Part shown: piece by piece, positions 15,444 through 22,283 of the stretch
Position numbering within the stretch: position 1 is the first letter of the stretch
Layout: the number at the start of each line of letters is the position of its first letter
Source of the DNA: a virus
DNA: 64,000 nt
Strand: one strand, 5' to 3'
IMG/VR virus record: IMGVR_UViG_3300042691_027855
Span: 48,425-112,424 of that record
Position numbers and translations under genes: made by a program
The notes under the pieces: model-generated
Told to the model about the DNA's origin: nothing
What the model saw: only the letters and a program-made list of their open reading frames with translations
The model's database searches: none

Positions 15444-15542
15444 TCAAACGATGCCCGAAGGTTTGTTAGAAGCGTATTGCTTTTCAATGCGGTCTTTTGC
15501 TTTGATCTTAGCAAACAACCAAACCAAGAATGCGGGTTTCAT
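15444..15542 (-). CDS. Small protein with hydrophobic N-terminus, 32 aa
   Basis: The ATG (15540-15542) overlaps the TGA of the upstream gene as ATGA, and AAAGGAG sits about 8 nt upstream, so translation is well supported. Residues 3-11 (PAFLVWLFA) are hydrophobic, the rest is Lys-rich. It may be a membrane-associated microprotein; no family is known to me. Confidence 0.6.
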   Translation of the reverse strand: MKPAFLVWLFAKIKAKDRIEKQYASNKPSGIV

Positions 15543-15691
15543 AGCTGGCACTCCTTTACTCCACGGTACTTGAGGCCACGGTATGTAAACCAGCGACTGG
15601 CGTCGCAGTGGACGCGATTCCACCAAACCTGAAAGTTGGATTGATGGGTTTTAGTGTCATACTTGACACCGCGATAAGTAGCGATTGACAT
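15539..15691 (-). CDS. DUF4278-like small protein, 50 aa
   Basis: The pattern ATYRGVKY near the N-terminus and FTYRGLKYRGV near the C-terminus matches the YRGxxY signature of the DUF4278 family, which is abundant in cyanobacteria and their phages; its role is unknown. The length is normal for the family. ATGA overlap with the downstream microprotein gene. Confidence 0.65.
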   Translation of the reverse strand: MSIATYRGVKYDTKTHQSNFQVWWNRVHCDASRWFTYRGLKYRGVKECQL

Positions 15692-15747
15692 TGGATTCAC
15701 TCTATAAAGAAACAGAGTGCGTTCCTTCGGCGAAAAGCCTACTTCCG

Positions 15748-15769
15748 TTTGCTATTTGCAAATAACAAA
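15748..15769. promoter_or_regulatory. 22-bp imperfect palindrome, operator candidate
   Basis: TTTGCTATTT and AAATAACAAA around a central GC give a near-perfect 11-bp inverted repeat, about 57 nt upstream of the DUF4278-like gene and 21 nt past the stop of the 32-aa membrane peptide. It is the best dimer-binding site that I see outside promoters. Confidence 0.5.
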
Positions 15770-15782
15770 TGAACGTGAGTTG

Positions 15783-15790
15783 TTTTACCC
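15783..15790 (-). promoter_or_regulatory. GGGTAAAA block before DUF4278-like gene
   Basis: Directly at the stop of the 32-aa peptide gene; about 92 nt upstream of the ATG at 15691, the longest spacing of the set. Confidence 0.4.
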
Positions 15791-15889
15791 TTAAAGTAGG
15801 ATAATGAGAAGAGGAATCGCCAGGGCGGCAATTCCCAACAGAAAGCCTCCGATCTCAAGAATCAGAGGCATCAGACTGTACGGTTGCAT
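15791..15889 (-). CDS. Hydrophobic microprotein, 32 aa
   Basis: ATG at 15887-15889 lies inside the end of the upstream gene (35-nt overlap). Residues 8-32 are one uninterrupted hydrophobic helix (Leu/Ile/Gly/Ala), like the single-span subunits of photosynthetic complexes, but I cannot match it to a named Psb or Pet subunit. Translation is inferred from composition and position only. Confidence 0.4.
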   Translation of the reverse strand: MQPYSLMPLILEIGGFLLGIAALAIPLLIILL

Positions 15890-16025
15890 TTTTGCGAAGG
15901 GTGATTTCCCGCTTCGCCACGTTGCCGCTCGCAGTTGCCATTACGATGGCAACCGAAACGAAGCCAACGAGGCCAATCACAGCGAGAGCGAGGTCGGTAC
16001 CAGTGAAGATGGCCCAGGTTTCCAT
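15855..16025 (-). CDS. Single-span membrane protein, 56 aa
   Basis: First gene after the promoter at 16048-16077, with the ATG at 16023-16025. Residues 11-33 form a transmembrane helix (DLALAVIGLVGFVSVAIVMA), followed by a short basic and Ser-rich tail on one side. Size and layout resemble small thylakoid or inner-membrane proteins. Family not recognised. Confidence 0.6.
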   Translation of the reverse strand: METWAIFTGTDLALAVIGLVGFVSVAIVMATASGNVAKREITLRKNATVQSDASDS

Positions 16026-16047
16026 GTGTCGTTTTCTAACTGAGTTT

Positions 16048-16077
16048 ATTATAGCCCGCCTTGCCGGCGGAGTAAAG
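16048..16077 (-). promoter_or_regulatory. Early-type promoter with hairpin spacer
   Basis: CTTTAC, then a spacer holding the perfect inverted repeat CCGCC-GGCAA-GGCGG, then TATAAT. Palindromes CGGTTAACCG and ACGGTTTACCGT lie just upstream. Confidence 0.7.
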
Positions 16078-16123
16078 GGCGGTTAACCGGTCTAGCAGGT
16101 ACGGTAAACCGTCCAAACTGTGT

Positions 16124-16690
16124 TCAATACTGTGTGTTGAAGAAGAAAGTTTGAAATAGTCTTCCGTTATGCAGATTATTGCCAAAATAATCGACAGAAG
16201 CATGGAATAGACTACCCGGATACAGTACCAGCCTGTTGTAAATGTTTCCCACTCTATCAACAACTTCCCATTTTGTGTAATCTCTTGCATCTTCACCATG
16301 GTCCACTTTGTCAATTGAAAATCTTTCTCGAGATGCCTTATGCATATACAAGGCAGTACCTCCACTAACAGGGGCATCTGGAGTTAGATAACAAACACCC
16401 GCCCACATATTATGGTAATCTGAATGTATCCAAGTTCTGTCATTTGCCGTGCAGAGTTGAAATGCACCTGTATACCCATCACCGTTCGAGTCAAGTAACC
16501 AATCAGTCACCTCGCCACCAGCTTGTGACACTAGAGAACTGATAACACTTTTAACACTATCGTTTAAAAAAGATTTTGTCCGAAACCCTGGATAATTTCC
16601 TCTAACAGAAAATTCTTGCGATAACGCAAAACTTCTCACCTCATCAGGGTTGTTGTAAAAATCGTCCACAATAATCAGATTAACTTTCAT
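16124..16690 (-). CDS. 2OG-Fe(II) oxygenase-like protein, 188 aa
   Basis: Shows the iron-binding facial triad of the cupin-type 2-oxoglutarate oxygenases: WIHSD (H-x-D) near residue 90 and a distal His in LYPGSLFHAS, followed by GRLFQTFFF with the Arg expected to bind 2-oxoglutarate. The N-terminus (VDDFYNNPDEVRSFAL) is typical of the phage DUF6445-type branch. The ATG overlaps the upstream TGA (ATGA). AT-rich compared with its surroundings. Substrate unknown; coupling to the glycosyltransferase suggests a shared modification pathway. Confidence 0.7.
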   Translation of the reverse strand: MKVNLIIVDDFYNNPDEVRSFALSQEFSVRGNYPGFRTKSFLNDSVKSVISSLVSQAGGEVTDWLLDSNGDGYTGAFQLCTANDRTWIHSDYHNMWAGVCYLTPDAPVSGGTALYMHKASRERFSIDKVDHGEDARDYTKWEVVDRVGNIYNRLVLYPGSLFHASVDYFGNNLHNGRLFQTFFFNTQY

Positions 16691-17439
16691 TTCAACATTG
16701 CCCCCGTTTTTGAACAATACTTGGTGTCAGGGTTAATGTACTTAAACCCTTCCCAACCAGGCTCATTTTCTGCAACTCTTTTGCCATGAAAATACTCGCC
16801 TATGTGATTTACCATTATGCCCCCTTCGGACGTTTTTAACAACCCTGCCCCAATCTTATACTTGTCCAGTAAATACTTTGCAATTACATATTCCGAGGGG
16901 TTAAATCCTGTTTCTTCGAAGATGGGTTCTTTAGCGATCCATGCCGGATATACGGACATTAACATCCAGAAGTACGGAGTTGCTTTCTCATACCGGAAAT
17001 TCTTGAAAAGTGAATCATCTTCTTTTGGCCCAACCTCCTCAGTCTCATGCGGATACCAATTATTTCTCTTCAGCTGAATTTGAGAAAGTGTGTTATCTTG
17101 TTGAAGAAGTTGAATCAAATCTAACACTTTCAACTGCGGGATCAGTTCCACATCGTCTTCTTGATGTAAAATATAATCATAATCTCTTTCTTTTACGATG
17201 TCAAAAAGCTGTTTCCAAGTTTTAGTGATTCCCAGATTTTCCTCATGGAGAATAATCTCATTGTACCCGTGGGAAAATACAAACTCTTTCAAAAACTCAT
17301 CATTTCTCCCTGACGGATAGTCATCTATAAAAAGATGATGTACATCTACCCCACTGAAATCAAACTTTCTATTGGCTTCAAAAGTTTTTTGCAGAAACTC
17401 TAGTCTGTTGGTGGAAAAAATTACATGAAGTAGTTTCAT
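16687..17439 (-). CDS. Family 2-like glycosyltransferase, 250 aa
   Basis: GT-A architecture: N-terminal beta strand KLLHVIFSTNR, NLGITKTWKQLF (acceptor-loop pattern of GT2), and an ILHQEDDVEL motif where Glu-Asp-Asp would hold the metal and nucleotide sugar. The ATG at 17437-17439 aligns the first strand; upstream codons are probably untranslated. The region is visibly more AT-rich than psbA or the fibre genes, a sign of separate origin. It may add sugars to virion proteins or host surface. Confidence 0.7.
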   Translation of the reverse strand: MKLLHVIFSTNRLEFLQKTFEANRKFDFSGVDVHHLFIDDYPSGRNDEFLKEFVFSHGYNEIILHEENLGITKTWKQLFDIVKERDYDYILHQEDDVELIPQLKVLDLIQLLQQDNTLSQIQLKRNNWYPHETEEVGPKEDDSLFKNFRYEKATPYFWMLMSVYPAWIAKEPIFEETGFNPSEYVIAKYLLDKYKIGAGLLKTSEGGIMVNHIGEYFHGKRVAENEPGWEGFKYINPDTKYCSKTGAMLK

Positions 17440-17456
17440 TGACTTTTTTCTGCTAG

Positions 17457-17485
17457 TGGAAAAAGAAAGGGGTCCGAAGACCCCC
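17457..17485 (-). terminator. Terminator of psbA
   Basis: Minus strand GGGGTC-TTCG-GACCCC followed by TTTCTTTTTC. A stable C(UUCG)G-type stem 21 nt past the psbA stop. Confidence 0.9.
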
Positions 17486-17505
17486 ACGATTTAATCGTGT
17501 TTGTT

Positions 17506-18591
17506 TCAACCGATCGAGGGAGCTGTTAGAGCGACTGGAGTCAGCTCGGCGGAAGCCAAATCAAGCGGGAAATTATGAGCATTGCGCTCGTGCATCACTT
17601 CCATTCCAAGGCCAGCGCGGTTTAGAATGTCAGCCCAAGTTGGAATAACACGGTTCTGGCTATCAACCAAGGATTGGTTGAAGTTGAAGCCGTTCAGGTT
17701 GAAGGCCATGGTCGAGACGCCTAGCGCCGTGAACCATATTCCGACCACAGGCCAAGCAGCAAGAAAGAAATGAAGAGAACGGCTATTATTGAAGGATGCA
17801 TACTGGAAGATCAAACGACCGAAGTAGCCATGGGCTGCAACAATGTTATAGGTTTCTTCTTCTTGTCCGAACTTGTAACCGTAGTTCTGAGAAATATCCT
17901 CAGTCGTTTCACGAATCAGGCTGGAAGTCACCAGCGAACCGTGCATAGCACTGAACAAAGAACCACCAAAAACACCGGCAACACCCAGCATGTGGAAAGG
18001 GTGCATCAGAATGTTGTGCTCAGCTTGGAAAACGAGCATGTAGTTGAAGGTTCCGCTGATTCCGAGTGGCATACCATCGGAGAATGAACCTTGTCCGAAA
18101 GGATAAACCAGGAAAACGGCGGTTGCTGCTGCTACCGGAGCAGAGTAAGCAACAAAAATCCAAGGACGCATACCCAGGCGGTAGCTAAGCTCCCATTCAC
18201 GGCCCATGTAGCAAAAAACGCCGAGAAGGAAGTGGAAGACAACCAGTTGGTATGGGCCTCCGTTGTACAACCATTCATCCAAGGAAGCAGCTTCCCAGAT
18301 AGGGTAGAAGTGCAGGCCAATAGCGTTACTGGACGGCACAACAGCGCCAGAAATGATGTTGTTCCCATACAGGAGAGAACCAGCGACTGGTTCACGAATT
18401 CCGTCGATATCGACAGGAGGAGCGGCGACGAACGCGACAATAAAGCAAATAGTTGCGGCAAGCAACGTCGGGATCATCAGTGTACCAAACCAACCTACGT
18501 AGAGGCGGTTATTGGTTGAAGTGACCCATTGGCAGAAAGACTCCCAGGAATCAGCGAGGGGAGAACGACGAGTTAAAACAGAAGCGGTCAT
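17506..18591 (-). CDS. psbA: Photosystem II D1 protein
   Basis: Full-length D1 (361 aa), the reaction-centre subunit that turns over fastest under light. All key residues are present: the five-helix core, YSAPVAAA around the redox Tyr, [10 protein letters not shown] and later His ligands for the non-haem iron, and the C-terminal [21 protein letters not shown], which supplies Mn-cluster ligands and the processing site. The residue equivalent to position 130 is Glu (CYMGREWEL), so it is the high-light D1:2 type. Phage copies keep photosynthetic electron flow running during infection. It has its own promoter and terminator, so it is a monocistronic unit. Confidence 0.98.
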   Translation of the reverse strand: MTASVLTRRSPLADSWESFCQWVTSTNNRLYVGWFGTLMIPTLLAATICFIVAFVAAPPVDIDGIREPVAGSLLYGNNIISGAVVPSSNAIGLHFYPIWEAASLDEWLYNGGPYQLVVFHFLLGVFCYMGREWELSYRLGMRPWIFVAYSAPVAAATAVFLVYPFGQGSFSDGMPLGISGTFNYMLVFQAEHNILMHPFHMLGVAGVFGGSLFSAMHGSLVTSSLIRETTEDISQNYGYKFGQEEETYNIVAAHGYFGRLIFQYASFNNSRSLHFFLAAWPVVGIWFTALGVSTMAFNLNGFNFNQSLVDSQNRVIPTWADILNRAGLGMEVMHERNAHNFPLDLASAELTPVALTAPSIG

Positions 18592-18650
18592 TAGTCATGA
18601 TAAGTACGTTTGCATTTTAAGTACTCAGCGGAACTACCGCCTACATGACC

Positions 18651-18678
18651 ATTATACCCTTTGTAAAGTTTTGTAAAC
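18651..18678 (-). promoter_or_regulatory. psbA promoter
   Basis: GTTTAC, 16-nt spacer, perfect TATAAT, leaving a leader of about 55 nt. A second TTTAC word lies inside the spacer. Confidence 0.8.
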
Positions 18679-18687
18679 TTTTATACC

Positions 18688-19239
18688 TCAACCACCCCTC
18701 GTCAGTTTGTTTGCCTCACGCTCCAGCTTGCGCTGCTCAGGCGTCATGGCAGCGTTGCTCTCTCGCTTGGCGGCGGCGAAGTACTTGTCGGATGCCTTCA
18801 ATGCGGCTCTCTCAGCTTTGTCCAGTGCCATGCTTGCGTTGAGTCGGCGCCGCAGAGACTCAGGGCTCTTGTCACCTTTCGTTGCCGCATTGACGAGAGC
18901 AAGCTCACCCTTGGCGACTTTGACCGCCTTTTCCGTTTTTGCCCACTCTTTCTTCAAGTCCTTGGACGAGGCGCGAGGTTTGGCTCCTTTCATCTTCTGA
19001 ACCACCGCCTTCGCGTTAGAGTCGGTGGCTGCTCTCGGCCTACTTGCGGGTTTCTCAGCAGGTCCACCCTCGGTGCCTTTCCGGCACTTTCCCCGAGTTC
19101 CGTAAGCTGAACCGTCAGGGCGCACGCAGCGAGTGAAATCGTAGAGGTCGCCCTCAGCGAAATCCGCTGCTTGAGTTTGAGCTGCGAGTTGAGCAAATTG
19201 CTCAAGCGCCTCCTCAGAAAAAGAACCGTACATGGTCAA
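18688..19239 (-). CDS. Cys-motif basic protein with shared N-terminal element, 183 aa
   Basis: Residues 5-18 (GSFSEEALEQFAQL) match the short GFSxExLxEV element of other proteins in this block. Next comes YDFTRCVRPDGSAYGTRGKC plus RKGTE (residues 33-56), a Cys-Arg-Lys motif repeated in the protein at 22283-23176. The C-terminal two-thirds is a long Lys/Ala/Glu helix region. Known only as a recurring cyanophage motif; a virion-packaged or DNA-binding protein is plausible from its charge. Confidence 0.6.
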   Translation of the reverse strand: MTMYGSFSEEALEQFAQLAAQTQAADFAEGDLYDFTRCVRPDGSAYGTRGKCRKGTEGGPAEKPASRPRAATDSNAKAVVQKMKGAKPRASSKDLKKEWAKTEKAVKVAKGELALVNAATKGDKSPESLRRRLNASMALDKAERAALKASDKYFAAAKRESNAAMTPEQRKLEREANKLTRGG

Positions 19240-19256
19240 ACTGTTTCGATACCAAT

Positions 19257-19469
19257 TTATACCCTGCCTTCAACGGAATGAATCCACTTTTTGAGCTCTA
19301 GTGTGTATTTTCGCAGGACTTCCGCCTGGGTGAGATGCCACGAATTGCCTGTTTGGAGGTAAAGGCGCATGTGCTCGTCGACAGCGTTCAAACACTGCTT
19401 AATCACAGGGTTCCACGGTTCACGAACCGGTGTGTTCCAGGTTCGCTTATTCTCACCAGTGCTCTTCAT
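19257..19469 (-). CDS. Hypothetical helical protein, 70 aa
   Basis: Mostly helical with a basic C-terminal half (HLTQAEVLRKYTLELKKWIH). The ATG overlaps the end of the DUF1003 gene by 17 nt. No family assigned; similar short helical proteins are common in cyanophages. Confidence 0.5.
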   Translation of the reverse strand: MKSTGENKRTWNTPVREPWNPVIKQCLNAVDEHMRLYLQTGNSWHLTQAEVLRKYTLELKKWIHSVEGRV

Positions 19470-19839
19470 CGTTTGCGTCCAAACGTTTGGCTATTCTCTC
19501 AAGCTCCGACGCGATTCCTTCTACCAACTCGCTTTCGCGCACATCAAGCATATAGTGGTCAATATCACGAGTTCGGTCAAGTTCGCCTTGCCGATTGTTC
19601 GCCATCAGAATGATCGGCCCAAGCAACGCGGCTTGAGACGAAAGCATCAAATTCAGCAAAATAAAAGGGTATGGGTCCGGTTTCACAGGGGTCCCAACAT
19701 TCACGCAAACCCACAGAACCATTGCTGCGGATTGGCCTAGAATGAAGTTCCAACTTCCGACCACATTGACAAATCTGTCTGCTAGTGTTTTCCGCTCGGG
19801 TGGTTTCGGTCGCATGACACGAATCCTCTCGATTGGCAC
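19453..19839 (-). CDS. DUF1003 family membrane protein, 128 aa
   Basis: Two transmembrane helices (residues about 29-47 and 58-80) separated by a short loop, with the family signature PYPFILLNLMLSSQAALLGP-ILM and a following NRQGELDR. GTG start at 19839 is supported by GAGGGGG 8 nt upstream. DUF1003 proteins are inner-membrane proteins of unknown biochemistry. Placed two genes from an L,D-transpeptidase, it could take part in envelope change or lysis. Confidence 0.75.
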   Translation of the reverse strand: MPIERIRVMRPKPPERKTLADRFVNVVGSWNFILGQSAAMVLWVCVNVGTPVKPDPYPFILLNLMLSSQAALLGPIILMANNRQGELDRTRDIDHYMLDVRESELVEGIASELERIAKRLDANDEEHW

Positions 19840-19868
19840 AACTACCCCCTCAGAGTTTCATATGCTAC

Positions 19869-19876
19869 TTTTACCC
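19869..19876 (-). promoter_or_regulatory. GGGTAAAA block before DUF1003 gene
   Basis: 30 nt upstream of the GTG start, overlapping the stop region of the 50-aa gene. Confidence 0.55.
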
Positions 19877-19877
19877 G

Positions 19878-20030
19878 TCAGTGGGCCATCAAAGCATAAA
19901 CTTCTTCAGTTGTTAGCCCGCCATTTTCAAGCACGTCTTGCAAGATTCGGTCCGCTTCATCTTCCGCCTCGTCAGTGCCCTTGCGAAGCAGCTCCTTCCG
20001 GCGAATCATCTCTTTCAGGTTGTCGCTCAT
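19878..20030 (-). CDS. Small acidic helical protein, 50 aa
   Basis: ATG at 20028-20030 overlaps the kinase-like gene stop as ATGA. The product is a charged amphipathic helix (KEMIRRKELLRKGTDEAEDE), then a helix-turn (LTTEEVYALMA). The coupling to the kinase-like gene hints at a joint function. Confidence 0.55.
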   Translation of the reverse strand: MSDNLKEMIRRKELLRKGTDEAEDEADRILQDVLENGGLTTEEVYALMAH

Positions 20031-20854
20031 TGTAACCTACCAAGTTCTTGAATGTACTCTTCCCCGAGACGGGTTCTTTTGTTCTTCGCCGCCTGGCTAT
20101 ATCCCTGAATTTCCTTGTACCTGCTAAGGTATCGATTTACCATGCTCACGTAAGGATCGCTTGCGAGTTCTGGATTTTTCCAGTCTACAAGACTTCCGAT
20201 TTTGGAAAGATCTTGCATGACGCGAGAAGGCTGTCGAGAGACTGGAACGCTCAAGCCGTAATCAACAAGTTGAACATTGTTGCCGCTCACGATGAACTGC
20301 AGAGCGTGAAGATCGCCGTGGGCGTAACCCAGCTTGTGCAGATCGCGAATCGCCGCCGACGCCTTTTTTGCCTGTGAAGCATTCATGACAGGCTCATTCT
20401 CTCCGCGAGAGTAACCCTCCCAGAGAGGTTTGCCTTTGGCTGCCGCCATCTCGATATGCTCGGCCGAATGGGAATATATCTTGGGTCCGTGACCCAGTTC
20501 ACCCATCTTCTTCGCCAGCTCAACCTCAAACTCCCCGAACTCCCCCTTCTTCCCATCTTTGCCAACCAGCAGTTGTTTCACAACTCGTTTGCCGTCCGGA
20601 CTGATTGAAACCTTTCCGTAGTTGCCTTCAGCGAGAGGTTTCCACTTGTCGTACCCTACTTTAGTCGAGGAATTTTCGAATGTTCGACGATTTCTGTCAT
20701 ATGCCTTCGACATTCTTGCCAGTAGTTCCGCCGTCTTTCCCACTTCTTTCGAAGACGAAAAAGCGACCCGACAACTGCGCTGAGACGCAATACATGTCGA
20801 GCCGCAGGATTTACCTCGGACACACCTTCTTTTACGTCGATTCCTTCCCACCAA
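20027..20854 (-). CDS. Protein-kinase-fold protein with Cys motif, 275 aa
   Basis: Residues about 10-30 hold CVRGKSCGSTC and SQRSC, a Cys-Gly motif seen in several cyanophage proteins. A kinase-like domain follows: glycine loop LAEGNYGKVSISPDG, the likely ATP-binding Lys in KRVVKQLL, a Glu-rich helix, catalytic loop YAHGDLHALQFIV (HGDLHxxQ, with Gln for the usual Asn) and metal-binding VDYG in place of DFG. The length fits a minimal kinase. It may phosphorylate host or phage proteins or, given the Asn-to-Gln change, be weakly active. Preceded by a GGGTAAAA block, so probably made late or packaged. Confidence 0.7.
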   Translation of the reverse strand: MVGRNRRKRRCVRGKSCGSTCIASQRSCRVAFSSSKEVGKTAELLARMSKAYDRNRRTFENSSTKVGYDKWKPLAEGNYGKVSISPDGKRVVKQLLVGKDGKKGEFGEFEVELAKKMGELGHGPKIYSHSAEHIEMAAAKGKPLWEGYSRGENEPVMNASQAKKASAAIRDLHKLGYAHGDLHALQFIVSGNNVQLVDYGLSVPVSRQPSRVMQDLSKIGSLVDWKNPELASDPYVSMVNRYLSRYKEIQGYSQAAKNKRTRLGEEYIQELGRLQ

Positions 20855-20872
20855 GATTTAGCGTCTGACTGG

Positions 20873-20880
20873 TTTTACCC
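20873..20880 (-). promoter_or_regulatory. GGGTAAAA block before kinase-like gene
   Basis: 19 nt upstream of the ATG at 20854, at the stop of the L,D-transpeptidase gene. Confidence 0.55.
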
Positions 20881-20882
20881 GG

Positions 20883-21395
20883 TCAGCTTTCCTGGTAGAC
20901 GGACACAAACACCGTGCCCTGCTTTACCAGGGGCAACAGTTTGTGCAGGAGATCCTCATTATACATTCGAACGCAACCGTATGTTGGAACCAGACGTTGC
21001 TTCGGGAGCCAAGCCCCAGGCCAGCCATTGGCTGAACCGCCTCCGTGGATCATAATTCCCGCCCGACCGAACTTGGCCTCCTGGCGCTCCAACTCAACAA
21101 GATCGAATGAAACCCAGCCGTACGCCATCAGAGTGCGATCGTAAGGTGGATTCGCACCTTCTTTGGCGTAGTCGTTGTACACGGTTCCGATCTGGTAGAG
21201 ACCCGGCGGTGTATCCGTGTTGGTATATTTATACTCGTAGTCGCTGCCTTGGCCGCGAGCCAGGCAATTCACGTCCCACAGCTTTCTGCCACCGTAGGCG
21301 TAGGCAGTCGCTTTTTCTGTAATGTCGTTAACAATGATGTGCGTGTCGCCTTCTTTGAAGCCGAAATCTTGAGGTTTTCTGTTTGGGCCGATCAT
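20883..21395 (-). CDS. L,D-transpeptidase (YkuD-type), 170 aa
   Basis: The catalytic signature is complete: IMIHGGG with the conserved His, then about 20 residues later VPTYGCVRM with the active Cys followed by the Arg (pattern S/T-x-G-C-x-R). YkuD enzymes cross-link or edit peptidoglycan stem peptides. In a phage it may remodel the wall at entry or resist superinfection. The ATG at 21395 is the only in-frame Met start; an earlier TTG would lie within the terminator of the upstream gene. Confidence 0.85.
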   Translation of the reverse strand: MIGPNRKPQDFGFKEGDTHIIVNDITEKATAYAYGGRKLWDVNCLARGQGSDYEYKYTNTDTPPGLYQIGTVYNDYAKEGANPPYDRTLMAYGWVSFDLVELERQEAKFGRAGIMIHGGGSANGWPGAWLPKQRLVPTYGCVRMYNEDLLHKLLPLVKQGTVFVSVYQES

Positions 21396-21399
21396 AATC

Positions 21400-21420
21400 A
21401 AAAGAGGGGCCAAAGCCCCC
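21400..21420 (-). terminator. Terminator after 70-aa coiled-coil gene
   Basis: Minus strand GGGGC-TTTG-GCCCC then TCTTTT. It lies only 5 nt upstream of the transpeptidase ATG. Confidence 0.65.
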
Positions 21421-21429
21421 CTGCGAAAG

Positions 21430-21642
21430 TTACTTCAGAAAAGGAATTTTTCCGATCATTTTAGTTAGTGGTTGAAGCGCCTTTAGCAGAGCTTCAATTC
21501 TGTTCAAAGTCAGAAGCAGAAGATCGAGTTTTTTCTCCAGGGAGTCAACCCTTTTCGTAATTGGCTCAAGGCCTTGTTCGAGTTCGCCTCGAATGAACGA
21601 TCCGGGGTCGCCAGCGGCTCCGAAGATTTGATCGATTTTCAT
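21430..21642 (-). CDS. Coiled-coil protein, 70 aa
   Basis: Residues about 18-60 have Leu/Ile at heptad positions (ELEQGLEPITKRVDSLEKKL and the following LLLLTLNRIEALLKAL), predicting a coiled coil, with a short hydrophobic end. Own early-type promoter at 21694-21721 and own terminator make it a monocistronic unit, unusual in this packed region. Function unknown; a lysis-linked or oligomerisation role is only a guess. Confidence 0.6.
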   Translation of the reverse strand: MKIDQIFGAAGDPGSFIRGELEQGLEPITKRVDSLEKKLDLLLLTLNRIEALLKALQPLTKMIGKIPFLK

Positions 21643-21693
21643 GATTCCTCTGACACTTGGATTTCAAGGTGAGACGGAGTTTCCTCCGCCGTG

Positions 21694-21721
21694 ATTATAC
21701 CCCGGACTTCCTTCCGTAAAC
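21694..21721 (-). promoter_or_regulatory. Early-type promoter before 70-aa gene
   Basis: GTTTAC, 16-nt spacer, TATAAT. Confidence 0.75.
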
Positions 21722-21960
21722 TACTTCGGCTGCGGAATACACTTCGGTTTCTTCAGCTTCTGCTGTTGAGCCTGGAGCTGTGGATCCGGTTGCGAAGCCT
21801 GCACCACCTTGGGTTGTGGGGGCTGTGGGGGTTGCGGTGGTGGCTTCGGTTGCGGTGGTGGCTTCGGCGGGCAAGGCTCTGCTGCGGGCTGCCCCGGCTC
21901 CGCGTAGAGCATCGCTGAAACGGCTTCAAGCGCCTCTTGAGAGAATCCAGAAATGTTCAT
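21721..21960 (-). CDS. Proline-rich protein with shared N-terminal element, 79 aa
   Basis: N-terminus MNISGFSQEALEAVSAMLYA carries the shared element; residues about 29-55 are almost only Pro, Lys and Gln in a PPQP pattern, which should form an extended polyproline helix. Its stop is immediately followed by the -35 box of the next promoter. The 5' end overlaps the upstream gene by 4 nt. Function unknown. Confidence 0.6.
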   Translation of the reverse strand: MNISGFSQEALEAVSAMLYAEPGQPAAEPCPPKPPPQPKPPPQPPQPPQPKVVQASQPDPQLQAQQQKLKKPKCIPQPK

Positions 21961-22283
21961 CCGAGCATTCTCATCCCTTGGACTTCCTTACTACTTCCGC
22001 CTTGCGGGTTTCCCGGACCCTTCGGATACGACGCAGGGGAGAGCATTTCGCTATCAATATTTTCTTTGAGTTTTCCTTGGTCGCCGGGCTGTTTTCCGCG
22101 TCGGGAATCAATATCTGAGTTCAAGTTGGTGTTGCGTTTGAACCACGGATCCGTTTCGTAGTTCTGCTTGTTTACAGGGCCACCCTTCCCGGTCTTGAAC
22201 TGTTTCTCCCAGTCCGGGTCAGCAAACTCAAGCATCGACGTCACTTCTGAGAGTGATTCCGGAGAGAAGCCAGGGATATCCAT
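21957..22283 (-). CDS. Hydrophilic protein with shared N-terminal element, 108 aa
   Basis: Starts MDIPGFSPESLSEVTSMLEF, clearly related to the N-terminus of the next gene, then a Lys/Asn/Gly/Asp-rich region without predicted fold. The disordered charged body behind a conserved 20-residue head is the pattern of packaged internal proteins. Confidence 0.6.
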   Translation of the reverse strand: MDIPGFSPESLSEVTSMLEFADPDWEKQFKTGKGGPVNKQNYETDPWFKRNTNLNSDIDSRRGKQPGDQGKLKENIDSEMLSPASYPKGPGNPQGGSSKEVQGMRMLG

